Source of the DNA: Siphonodentalium dalli
Taxonomy: Eukaryota; Mollusca; Scaphopoda; Gadilida; Siphonodentaliidae
Length of the DNA stretch: 64,000 nucleotides
Direction: 5' to 3'
Assembly (NCBI GenBank): GCA_032622095.1
Contig: CP136069.1
Coordinates: forward strand, 157,595,043 to 157,659,042
Each line of letters begins with the position of its first letter. Position 1 is the stretch's first letter. The notes under the pieces are model-generated. The model did not search any database and was not told the DNA's origin. It was given only the letters and a program-made list of their open reading frames with translations. A program made the position numbers and the translations under genes. Shown in pieces: positions 47,301 to 57,222 of the stretch.

Positions 47301-49545
47301 ACCAGCGCTGACATGACACGTGTGTGGGCGGGATGTTATGGCGTTCACATTACCGCCGTGGATAGTATACGATATTGTCACCACTACACGGGCGCACCAG
47401 CGCTGACATGACATCTGTGTGGGCGAGGCGTTATGGCATTTACATTACCACCGTGGATAGTATGCTATATTGTCAACACTACATGGGTAGACCAGCGCTG
47501 ACATGACTGTGTGGGCGGGGCGTTATGGAGTTCACGGTACCGCAATAGATAGTATGGTATAGTGTCACAACTACCTGGGTCGACCAGCGCTGATAATGGC
47601 ATGTATGTGGGCGAGGAGTTATGGCGTTCACATTACCGCCGTGGGTAGTATGCTATATTATCAACACCATCCATGGGTGGACCAGCGCTGACATGGCACG
47701 TGTGTGGGCGGGGCGTTATGGCATTCACATTATCGCAGTGGAGAGTATGCTATATTGTCACCACTACATGTGTGGACCAGCGCTGACATGACACGTTTGT
47801 GGGCGGGGCGTTATGGCATTCACATTACCGCCGTTGATAGTATTCTATATTGTCACAACTACATGGGTGGACCAGCGCTGACATGACATGTGTGTGGGCG
47901 GAGCGTCGTGTCGTTCACACCACCGCCGTGGATAGTATGCTATATTGTCACCACTACATGGGTGGACCAGCGCTGACATGACATGTGTGTTGGCTGGTCG
48001 TTATGGCGTTCACATTACCGCCGTGGATAGTATACTATAGTGTCACCACCATATGGGTCGACCAGCGCTGACAAGATATGTGTGTGGACGAGGCGTTATG
48101 ACGTTCACATTACCGCCGTGGATAGTATGCTATATTGTCAACACCACCCATGTGTGGACCAGCGCTGACATGACATGTGTGTGGGCGGGGCGTTATGGCA
48201 TTCACATTACCGCCGTGGATAGTATGCTCTATTGTCGACACCGCTACATGGGTGGACCAGCGCTGACATGACATGCGTGTGGGCGGAGCGTCATGACGTT
48301 CACACCACCGCCGTGGATAGTATGCTATATTGTCACCACTACATGGCGGACCAGCGCTGACATGACACGTGCGTTGGCGGGGCGTTATGTCGTTCACATT
48401 ACCGCATGGATAGTATGCTATATTGCCACCACCACACATGGGTGGACCAGCGATGACATGGAATGTGTGTGGGCGGGGCGTTATGGCATTCACATTACCA
48501 CCGTGGATAGTATGCTATATTGTCAATGCCACTATATGGGTGGACCGGCGCTGACATGACATGCTTGTGGGCGGGGCGTCATGACGTCCACAACAACGCC
48601 GTGGATAGTCTGCTATATTGTCAACACTACATGGTGGACCAGCGCGGACATGAAATGTGTGTGGGCGGGGCGTTATGGCGTTCATATTACCGCCGTGGAT
48701 AGTATGCTGTATTGTCACCACTACATGCGTGAACCAGCGCTGATATGACGTGTGTGTGGGCGGGGCGTTATGGCGTTCACATTACCGCATGGATAGTATG
48801 TTATATTGTCAACGCAACATGAGAGGATCAGCGCTGATATTACATGTGTGTGGGCGCGGCGTTATGTCGTTCACATTACCGCCGTGGAGTATGCTATATT
48901 GTCAACACTACATGGGTGGACCAGCGCTGACATGACATATGTGTGGGCGGGGCATTATGACGTTCACATTACCGCCATGGGGATGCCATATTGTCAACAC
49001 TATACATTGGTGAACCAGCGCTGAGATGACATATGTGTGGGCGGGGCGTCATGACGTCCACAACAACGCCGTGGATAGTAGGCCATACTGTCAAGACTAT
49101 ATGGATGGACCAGTGCTGACATGACATGTGTGTGGGCGCGGCACTATTGCGTTCACATTACCGCCGTGGATAGTATGCTATATTGTCAACACTACTTGGG
49201 TGGACCAGCGCTGACATGGCGTGTGAGGGCGGAGCGTTATGACGTTCTCCTCGCCGCCGTGGATAGTATGCTATATTGTCAACACTATACCTTGTTGGAC
49301 AAGCGCTGACATAACATGTGCGTGGGCGGGGCGTCATGGCGTACATAACAATGCCATGTGTAGTATGCTATATTGTCAACACTACATGGGTGGACCAGAG
49401 CTGACATGTGTGTGGGCGGGGCGACATGACGTTCACACCACCGCCGAGGAAAATAAGTTGTATTGTCACCATTACATGGGTGGACCAGCTGCGACATGAC
49501 ATGTGTGGCGGGGCGTTATGGCATTCACATTACTGCCGTTGAAAA
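47301..49545. repeat. ~94-bp satellite array, about 24 copies
   Basis: Unit: ACCAGCGCTGACATGACATG, TGTGTGGGCGGGGCGTTATG, GCGTTCACATTACCGCCGTG, GATAGTATGCTATATTGTCA, then ACACTACATGGGTGG. Period 94-95 bp; copies differ by scattered substitutions and small indels. It is much richer in GC than its surroundings. Many open frames on both strands (for example 48110-48493) are by-products. Confidence 0.95.
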
Positions 49546-49863
49546 TACAACAGAGAGAAGACACTAATTCTCAGACGAACCAGGACTTGGTCCACATGCA
49601 CCAAACCAATAACCATGACCATCTAGTATACACATATATATTGGCTTGGTGAAATACCGAGAACCATTTTCTAGAAGTGGTGTCTTGAAGAGCAAGTATA
49701 TGACTATTCAACAAGGACACAAGCCGAGGTCAATAGTCCTGCTTGCTGTAAAAATGCTGTTCAGAAGACACCATTGAGGGAAACGAGCTCTCGCTATTCT
49801 ACCACAAGGCTGTCGATAGGTGTTTTATTATATGCCACAATTCTCGCCTCGCGCTAACAGGTG
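49546..49863. other. Unassigned DNA between satellite and SINE
   Basis: No gene or repeat recognised. Confidence 0.4.
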
Positions 49864-49876
49864 GGCAATAGTTCGA
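49864..49876. repeat. SINE target site duplication, left copy
   Basis: GGCAATAGTTCGA, 13 bp, identical to 50190-50202. Confidence 0.92.
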
Positions 49877-50189
49877 TTGATTGATTGATTGATTGGGGTT
49901 TATTGTCGCTTTAGCCACTAAGGCCATATCACGACATTGCCAGTTTTAGTGGTGGAGGAAATCCGCACACTTGCGACTAATCTAACAGTGATTTCAATGG
50001 CTGATAAACTCGTCAACCATGTGCGGCAAACCACCGGCCATCGGCGAGTAACTGGTAACTCCACCAGATAACGATTTCGAGTTACAAAGTCCACGATGGA
50101 AACATGTGGATTTGAACCCTAATCGCCAGCGCTGGAGGGCGAAACGGCTTGGAGTTGTACCCCTAACCGATTGAGCCACCGAGGCCCCT
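49877..50189 (-). mobile_element. tRNA-derived SINE, 313 bp, full length
   Basis: On the minus strand it starts with GGGGCCTCGGTGGCTC. The internal RNA polymerase III promoter is clear: A box TGGCTCAATCGGTTAG (50163-50178) and B box GGTTCAAATCC (50108-50118). A tRNA-unrelated body follows, then a 3' part with TATGGCCTTAGTGGCTAAAG and a tail of ATCA/AATC repeats (49877-49895). Perfect 13-bp target duplications show a complete, LINE-mobilised insertion. A related 3' fragment occurs near 51463-51512. Confidence 0.93.
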
Positions 50190-50202
50190 GGCAATAGTTC
50201 GA
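50190..50202. repeat. SINE target site duplication, right copy
   Basis: GGCAATAGTTCGA, identical to 49864-49876. Confidence 0.92.
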
Positions 50203-50321
50203 AGACTAAAGCCCGGGCGACAGTTCGACAGTTCGACGCTCTTTAAAACACTTCTTCAAATATTTCCGTTATTTCGTCAAAAACACTTCTTCAAATATTT
50301 CCGTTATATTTTCTTATTTTA

Positions 50322-50401
50322 GGATCACATATCAAAATGAGAGGATATGGTGATCCCCTTTTCATTGGATCACCATATCCTCTCATTTTGATATATGATC
50401 C
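50322..50401. repeat. 35-bp-arm hairpin with 10-bp loop
   Basis: 50322-50356 pairs with 50367-50401 with one mismatch (arm includes ATGAGAGGATATGGTGATCC). Just before it, CACTTCTTCAAATATTTCCG is directly repeated (about 50250 and 50284). Just after it, GAGGATCACATATT is repeated (about 50437 and 50470), so the block seems locally duplicated. Confidence 0.85.
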
Positions 50402-52287
50402 CGCCTTCATTGAGCCACGAATGACTCCTGAGACGAGGATCACATATTATATGATACCCTATCCTACGGAGGATCACATATTGTTTGATATCTACACCCG
50501 TGCGCATGGCCTGATCTATGACAGTGGTCCGATAGCCCACTCACGGGGTCTCAACTTTCTTCAATTCTGTAATTTCAGGACTTTGTCTGGCAGTAACAAC
50601 TGTTAAGTATTGAAATTTTTTAATTTTGGTAATAAAGTGACCAAATTCTCTTCAGTATATTATGAAGAATAATAGCAAGGTTCGGTAACAAGAATATGTA
50701 AATTGTAACGTGTGTCGCCATTACCAACGAAAGTAACCTGACTCATGTGAATATTCCACCTACACGTAGATGGTCAAGTCGTTTAGAAGTTTTGTGTCAT
50801 GTGTAGCATTGCGAAACTTGTAGCAAAGTGGAATAATCCAATCTTCTGATAAGATCTTCTATAGTGAGGAACCAACGCTATTCATGCATTAGGAGAATAT
50901 TGGAGAATAGCATGTTACCGTGCGGAAATATTGTGTCTTGATTGAAGTCAATTAAGCATATTGGCGGTTGCACTGTGGAAATGTCGCTTACCACCGGGTT
51001 ATTGTTTACACGTTTTGCTACAAGTTGGGCCGATATCTAAAAACCTGGCTATTATCACCTCCCTCAATGAAATCAGTAGAAATTGTAATATATCTATCAC
51101 AGAGAGGGTACCGGTCTATAATGCCTTCTTTCTTCAAATCGGTATTTTGCATCAACACTTACTATATGTGAATAGTATATGTTATTGCCACATCTTATCT
51201 CTTTTTCACAAAGCACAAACAGTTCATTGATGACATAATCTTGAACACTATTGTCTGATGCCAATGAAAATAATTAAATATTTGTGTATCATCGTTGATT
51301 GGTGCCATGTGCTTGTGAAACGCGGGTTCCATTTCTGCTCATTGGATCTTTTATTCATCCTAATAACGTATGTGATAGTGTCAAAATAACCACCGGAACA
51401 CCAGCGAACACCATTCACATTGAGTGGCATATAAACTCATCATTCCAATTTAAGAAACTGATATTAGTTTGTTTTATTTGTGTTATGGTCGTTTTAGCTG
51501 CAAGGCCATATCACGACAGGCAGGGAAAAGGCTGTGCAGAGGATATATTTCACTGAAAATAAATCTCTGAACACAGGGGAAAGCAACTGACAAACTTTCC
51601 CAATTACATGCACATGAATCCCTGTTTGTGGATCACAAATCCAATATGCTAATCGAGATTAGAATCAGTTTCCATCATCACTAATCGGAATGGCTTATGT
51701 TTACCTAATGTGACACACACCTTACCAGATGAGTCACTTTGTGCCCCTACTTATATTTGATATAATTACGATTGTTTCAATATGTTTGAATAAAACATCT
51801 GGCCTGATATGCCTAAACTATTCCCTCTCCCAATTGATAATTGACAACTTGGCCCAATTTCAAGTTCAAGGTCACCAAAAACATTCCAACTCTCATATAC
51901 AGCCCGCAAATATTAGGCATAGGATGTCCCACCGGTGTGGAGTAATGCATGAATAGTATGCACAATTCATGCCCTTTTAGCTCCCTTATGCACATTTCGG
52001 GCAGCCTATATTGAAAATGCATGTTGATGACCCTGACCTTGACATGAAGGTCATATGATGGGTCTACCAATTTGGGTCTCGCTTCGAACTGAACCCCCAT
52101 GATCTACTCTATATGTGTGCCAATGTTCATGCTTTAATCCAAATTTTCACGCCCCGTCTTACGGCACCTACTATCGCCCTAACCGTCTCCCTAAACGTAT
52201 CCGTCGCCCTAACCTAAACGTATCCGTTGCTATATCCATGAGTTGCGAAATATTTCTGCTGGCGTGTAATCCCAATATCATCAAGTT
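50402..52287. other. Mostly unassigned DNA; SINE 3' fragment at ~51463-51512
   Basis: No supported gene. 51463-51512 (TTTTATTTGTGTTATGGTCG then AGGCCATATCACGACA) resembles the SINE 3' body at 49890-49935 in inverted sense. Between 51840 and 52110, TTCAAGGTCACC and CCTTGACATGAAGGTCAT suggest another old dispersed repeat. Confidence 0.45.
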
Positions 52288-52730
52288 ACAAGAAGAAGAA
52301 GAAGAAGAAGAAGACCAACCAACCAACCAGCCAACCAACCAACCAACAAACAACCAATCAACCAACAAACAACCAACCAACCAACAAACAAACAAACAAC
52401 CAACCAACCAACAAACAACCAACCAACAAACAACCAACCAACCAACAACCAACCAACCAACCAACAAACAACCAACAACACCAACAAACACCAACCACAC
52501 CAACACCACCACCAACAACAACAACAACAGCACCACCACCAACACCAACACCACCAACAAACACCAACACCAACAACACCACCACCAACACCACCAACAA
52601 CAACACCACCAACAACAACACCACCAACCCCAACACCAACCCCAACACCAACACCCCCAACACCAACCCCAACACCAACACCAACATCAGCACCAAACCC
52701 AAACCCTAACAACCAACCAAACAAACAACA
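52288..52730. repeat. Low-complexity (GAA)n then (ACCA/ACAA)n tract
   Basis: Starts with AAGAAGAAGAAGAAGAAG and continues as about 420 bp of mixed CCAACCAA, ACAAACA, CACCAACA and CCCCAACACC units. It lies inside a 224-codon frame (52115-52789) rich in Asn, Thr and Gln, with three antisense Val/Leu/Gly-rich frames; all are repeat artefacts. Confidence 0.95.
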
Positions 52731-53077
52731 TTTCTTCAAAAATACGCTTTAGTTATCAGAATCGATTAACAACAACAAAACAATGCTAACCACTGTCAAC
52801 TATGGTATAACACTTCCCAAAATTTTGCCGTATTACCACTTGATTTTAGAGTTATCCATCTTCATCCGCTGTTTTGTCCACGCCACGAATAAGTGCACTT
52901 CTCGAGAAATAACAAATTTCAAAAACCGATATCTGACCACTCTGAGTTTTGATGGGTGGGTTCCTCGACCCGAATCAAATATATTTTACCCCCGGAGCAA
53001 AGAAATAGTTACTTTGGAGTGTTCGTTCGGATTATGCATCTTTAAGTAATATGATTCCAGAAAATCGTTCGCTTATA
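52731..53077. other. Unassigned DNA
   Basis: An 88-codon open frame (52783-53049) has no recognisable domain. The last base, A at 53077, is the apparent host base before the tandem array. Confidence 0.4.
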
Positions 53078-56000
53078 TCTCATATATATTTTGAAGACCT
53101 CTGTCTGTATGTATGTTTGTTTGTCTGTCTGTCATTAATACAAATCTACGATTCTTGACCGATCGGGACGAAACTTGGTACGTGAGTATAGTTTGACCAG
53201 GCGGTCGTCGTTGTCGTATTGGCGAGCCCGTGCGGCGCCCGCTTCGCGCATGCGCAGACGAGATCTCGGAAACGGGCGGAGCTATCGACTTGAAATTTGC
53301 TATGTGAATGTATCTTGCCCCGGATGCAAATTTTATCGAGTCGCCGAGCCCGTGCGGCGCCCGCTTTGGGCATGCGCAGACGAGATCTAGGAAACGGGTG
53401 GAGCTATCGACTTTAAATTTGCTATGTGAATGTATCTTGCCCCGGATGCGAATTTTTTCGGGTCGCCGAGTCCGTGCGACGCCAGCTTCGCGCATGGGCA
53501 GACCTGATCTCGGAAACGGGTGGAGCTATCGACTTGAAATTTGGTTTTTGAATAGCCCGGACAACGTCGGGCTCATCGGCTAGTCTCATATATATTTTGA
53601 AGACCTCTGTCTGTTTGTATGTATGTTTGTTTGTTTGTCTGTCATTTATACAAATCTACGATTCTCGACCGATCGGGACGAAACTTGGTACGTGTGTGTA
53701 GTTTGACCGGGCGGTGGACGTTGTCGTATTGGCGAGCCCGTGCGGCGCCCGCTTCGCACATGCGCAGACGAGATCTCGGAAACGGGTGGAGCTATCGATG
53801 TGAAATTTGCTATGTGAATGTATCTTGCCCCGGATACGAATTTTATCGGGTCGCCGAGCCCGTGCGACGCCAGCTTCGCGCATGCGCATACGAGATCTCG
53901 GAAACGGGTGGAGCTATCGACTTGAAATTTTGTATGTGAATGTATCTTGCACCGGATACGAATTTTATCGGGTCGCCGAGCCCGTGCGACGCCAGCTTCG
54001 CGCATGCGCAGACGAGATCTCGGAAACGGGTGGAGCTATCGACTTGCAATTTGGTATGTGAATGTATCTTGCCCAGGATACGAATTTGATCGGGTCGTCG
54101 AGCCCGTGAGATGCCAGCTTCGCGCATGCGCAGACCAGATCTCGGAAACGGGTGGAGCTATCGACTTGAAATTTGGTTTTTGAATAGCCCGGACAACGTC
54201 GGGCTCATCGGCTAGTCTCATATATATTTTGAAGACCTCTGTTTGTATGTTTGTATGTCTGTCTGTCATTTATACAAATCTACGATTCTCGACCGATCGG
54301 GACGAAACTTGGTACGTGTGTGTAGTTTGACCAGGCGGTCGACGTTGTCGTATTGGCGAGCCCGTGTGGCGCCCGCTTCGCGCATGCGCAGACGAGATCT
54401 CGGAAACGAGTGGAGCTATCGACGTGAAATTTGCTATGTGAATGTATCTTGCCCCGGATACGAATTATATCGGGTCGCCGAGCCCGTGCGACGACAGCTT
54501 CGCGCATGCGCAGACGAGATCTCGGAAACGGGTGGAGCTATCGACTTGATATTTGGTATGTGAATGTATCTTGCCCCGGATACGAATTTTATCGGGTCGC
54601 CGAGCCCGTGCGACGCCAGCTTCGCGCATGCGCCGACGAGATCTCGGAAACGGGTAGAGCTATCGACTTGAAATTTGGTTTTTGAATAGCCCGGACAACG
54701 TCGGGCTGGGTAGAGCTATCGACTTGAAATTTGGTTTTGAATAGCCCGGACAACGTCGGGCTCATCGGCAAGTCTCATATATATTTTGAAGACCTCTGTT
54801 TGCCTGTTTGTCTGTCTGTCATTTATACAAATCTACGATTCTCGACCGATCGGGACGAAACTTGGTTCCTGTGTGTAGTTTGACCAGGCGGTCGACGTTG
54901 TCGTATTGGCGAGCCCGCGCGGCGCCCGCTTCGCGCATGCGCAGACGAGATCTCGGAAACGGTGGAGCTATCGACTTGAAATTTGCTATGTGAATGTATC
55001 TTGCCCAGGATACGAATTTTATCGGGTCGCCGATCCCGTGCGACGCCCGCTTCGCGCATGCGCAGACGAGATCTCGGAAACGGGTGGAGCTATCGACTTG
55101 AAATTTGGTATATGAATGTATCTTGCCCCGGATACGAATTTTATCGGGTCGCCGAGTCCGTTCGACGCCAGCTTCGCGCATGCACAGACCAGATCTCGGA
55201 AATGGGTGGAGCTATCGACTTGAAATTTGGTATGTGAATGTATCTTGCCCCGGATACAAATTTTATCGGGTCGCCGAGCCCGTGCGACGCCAGCTTCGCG
55301 CATGCGCAGACGGGATATCCGAAACGGGTAGAGCTATCGACTTGAAATTTTGTTTTTGAATAGCCCGGACGTCGTGCTCATCGGCTAGTCTCATATATAT
55401 TTTGAGAACTTCTGTCTGTCTGTCTGTATGTCTGTATGACTGTATGTCATTGATACAAATCTACGATTCTCGACCGATCGGGACGAAACTTGGTACGTTT
55501 GTGTAGTTTGACCAGGCGGTCGTCCTTGTCGTATTGGCGAGCCTGTGCGACGCCCGTGCAGACGAGATCTCGGAAACGGGTGGAGCTATCGACTTGAAAT
55601 TTGCTATGTGAATGTATCTTGCCCCGGATACGAATTATATCGGGTCGCCGAGCCCGTGTGACGCAAGCTTCGCGCATGCGCAGACCAGATCTCGGAAACG
55701 GGTGGAGCTATCGACTTGAAATTTGCTATGTGAATGTATCTTGCCCCGGATACGAATTTTATCGGGTCGCCGAGCCCATGCGACGCAAGCTTGGCGCATG
55801 CGCAGACCAGATCTCGGAAACGGGTGGAGCTATCGACTTGAAATTTGGTTTTTGAATAGCCCGGACAACGTCGGGCTCATCGGCTAGTCTCATATATATT
55901 TTGAAGACCTCTGTCTGTTTGTTTGTTTGTCTGTATGTTTCTTTGTCTGTCATTTATACAAATCTACGATTCTCGACCGATCGGGACGAAACTTGGTACG

Positions 56001-56545
56001 TGTGTGTAGTTTGACCAGGCGGTCGACGTTGTCGTATTGGCGAGCCCGTGCGGCGCCCGTGCAGCGCATGCGCAGACGAGATCTCGGAAACGGGTGGAGC
56101 TATCGACTTGAAATTTGCTATGTGAATGTATCTTGCCCCGGATACGAATTTTATCGGGTCGCCGAGCCCGTGCGACGCCAGCTTCGCGCATAGGCAGACC
56201 AGATATCGGAAACGGGTGGAGCTATCGACTTGAAATTTGTTTTTTGAATAGCCCGGACAACGTCGTGGAGCTATCGACTTGCAATTTGGTATGTGAATGT
56301 ATCTTGCCCCGGATACGAATTTTATCGGGTCGCCGAGCCCGTGCGACGCCAGCTTCGTGCATGCGCAGACGAGATCTCGGAAGCGGGTGGAGCTATCGAC
56401 TTGCAATTTGGTATGTGAATGTATCTTGCCCCGGATACGAATTTTATCTGGTTGCCGAGCCCGTGCGACGCCAGCTTCGCGCATGCGCACACCACATCTC
56501 GGAAACGGGTAGAGCTATCGCATGCGCAGACCAAATCTCGGCTAG
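53078..56545 (+). mobile_element. Six tandem Helitron-like non-autonomous units with internal ~125-bp repeats
   Basis: Units: 53078-53583, 53584-54215, 54216-54772, 54773-55388, 55389-55887 and 55888-56545. Each starts TCTCATATATATTTTGA, has a TCTGT-rich stretch and CGATTCTCGACCGATCGGGA, then one to four copies of a ~125-bp GC-richer repeat (GAATGTATCTTGCCCCGGAT, GTCGCCGAGCCCGTGCGACG, CTTCGCGCATGCGCAGACGA, CTCGGAAACGGGTGGAGCTA). Five of the six end CTAG; unit 3 ends CAAG. In units 1-3 and 5 the end is preceded by a hairpin (AGCCCGGACAACGTCGGGCT) and six bases; unit 4 has a deleted form, unit 6 a rearranged end. TC start, 3' hairpin, CTAG end and A/T flanking bases (53077 and 56546) are Helitron hallmarks. 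No Rep/helicase protein is present. Dozens of overlapping open frames are repeat artefacts. Confidence 0.78.
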
Positions 56546-56679
56546 TCTATTATATATATATATTCTTTTGGGTCGCCCATACTGATTGCACGTTCATCTA
56601 GACTGGGTCGGCATGTGTTTACCTTAGACTTAGCAACGTTGTCTTTCTTACTGTCGCAGTACCCATCACGGTTGTGTTT

Positions 56680-56775
56680 GCCCCGCCCACACACATTATA
56701 TGTCAGCGCTGGTCCACCCATAAAGTGGTGACAATATGATACGATATCCGGCATAAAACGTCGATGAGCCTATAG
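56680..56775 (-). repeat. Single inverted remnant of the 94-bp satellite unit
   Basis: On the minus strand it reads CTCATCGACG, TATTGTCACCACTTTATGGG, TGGACCAGCGCTGACATATA and TGTGTGTGGGCGGGG, matching one unit of the 47301-49545 array together with its gene 1-side flank (TTCATCGAC near 47255). Confidence 0.85.
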
Positions 56776-56951
56776 CAGTGCTTTGTATGTTGTGTCTCTC
56801 GTGTCAAAACGTACAGTTAAACTCAATATATGGACTAGGGTTAGATGAAATTGTTCTTGAAATATCGCATCGCATAAGATAGTCATGGTATATGCATGAT
56901 GCATGGACATGTGAACTGTATGTATTGACATTTCACACCGGTCGCCACGAA
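56776..56951 (+). promoter_or_regulatory. 5' flank of gene 2
   Basis: Paralogous to the gene 1 5' flank: GAACTGTATGTATTGACATT, then CGCCACGAA before the ATG. An in-frame upstream ATG at 56892 exists but would put a non-hydrophobic leader before the signal peptide. Confidence 0.45.
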
Positions 56952-57222
56952 ATGCATATCTGCCTCGTTCAGTGTTTTGTGTTTTTCGTCACTTCGTTAT
57001 TTAAAGTTACATCCAGTCAACTGTCAGTTGTACGTTGGACGACTGTTCAACAGCCGAATCCCGGAGGCGAGATAGGAGAGCAACTGCACGTGAATTCGCG
57101 TTCAGCTTGCGCGGTTGAGTGTACCACCACAACTGGATGTTCAACGTTCGATTTTGACGAAAACTCCGGACTCTGCAGTTTATCTCCGGCAACCCCGAGT
57201 TGGTTCATTGCAAGCGGGAAAG
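56952..57222 (+). CDS. PAN/C-type lectin gene 2, exon 1 (signal peptide and PAN/Apple-like module)
   Basis: From ATG 56952, 90 codons plus one base to a GTAGGT donor at 57223. The N-terminus MHICLVQCFVFFVTSLFKVT is a signal peptide, followed by QLSVVRWTTV as in gene 1. Cysteines 53, 57, 63 and 75 (SACAVECTTTTGCSTFDFDE, LCSLSP) reproduce the PAN-like spacing of gene 1 exactly. It differs from gene 1 by substitutions and by a three-residue insertion near the end (FIASGK versus FRK). The intron is phase 1 and joins exon 2 at 59388 through an alanine codon. The product is most likely a secreted lectin-like protein. It is transcribed away from gene 1. Confidence 0.87.

Noticed and set aside
47301-49545. 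Numerous 60-127-codon frames, or a CRISPR-like array
   Set aside because: They are by-products of the 94-bp satellite. The repeats are contiguous with no unique spacers, and the DNA is eukaryotic.
52115-52789. 224-codon Asn/Thr/Gln-rich frame and its Val/Leu/Gly-rich antisense frames
   Set aside because: All are translations of the ACCA/ACAA low-complexity tract and are open in several frames at once.
53073-56585. Overlapping 60-178-codon frames on both strands
   Set aside because: Generated by the repeated GC-rich core of the Helitron-like units; the same peptides recur in every unit in shifted frames.
56892-56951. Upstream in-frame ATG as the start of gene 2
   Set aside because: The added 20 residues are not hydrophobic and have no counterpart in gene 1, whereas ATG 56952 aligns with the gene 1 start and begins a signal peptide.
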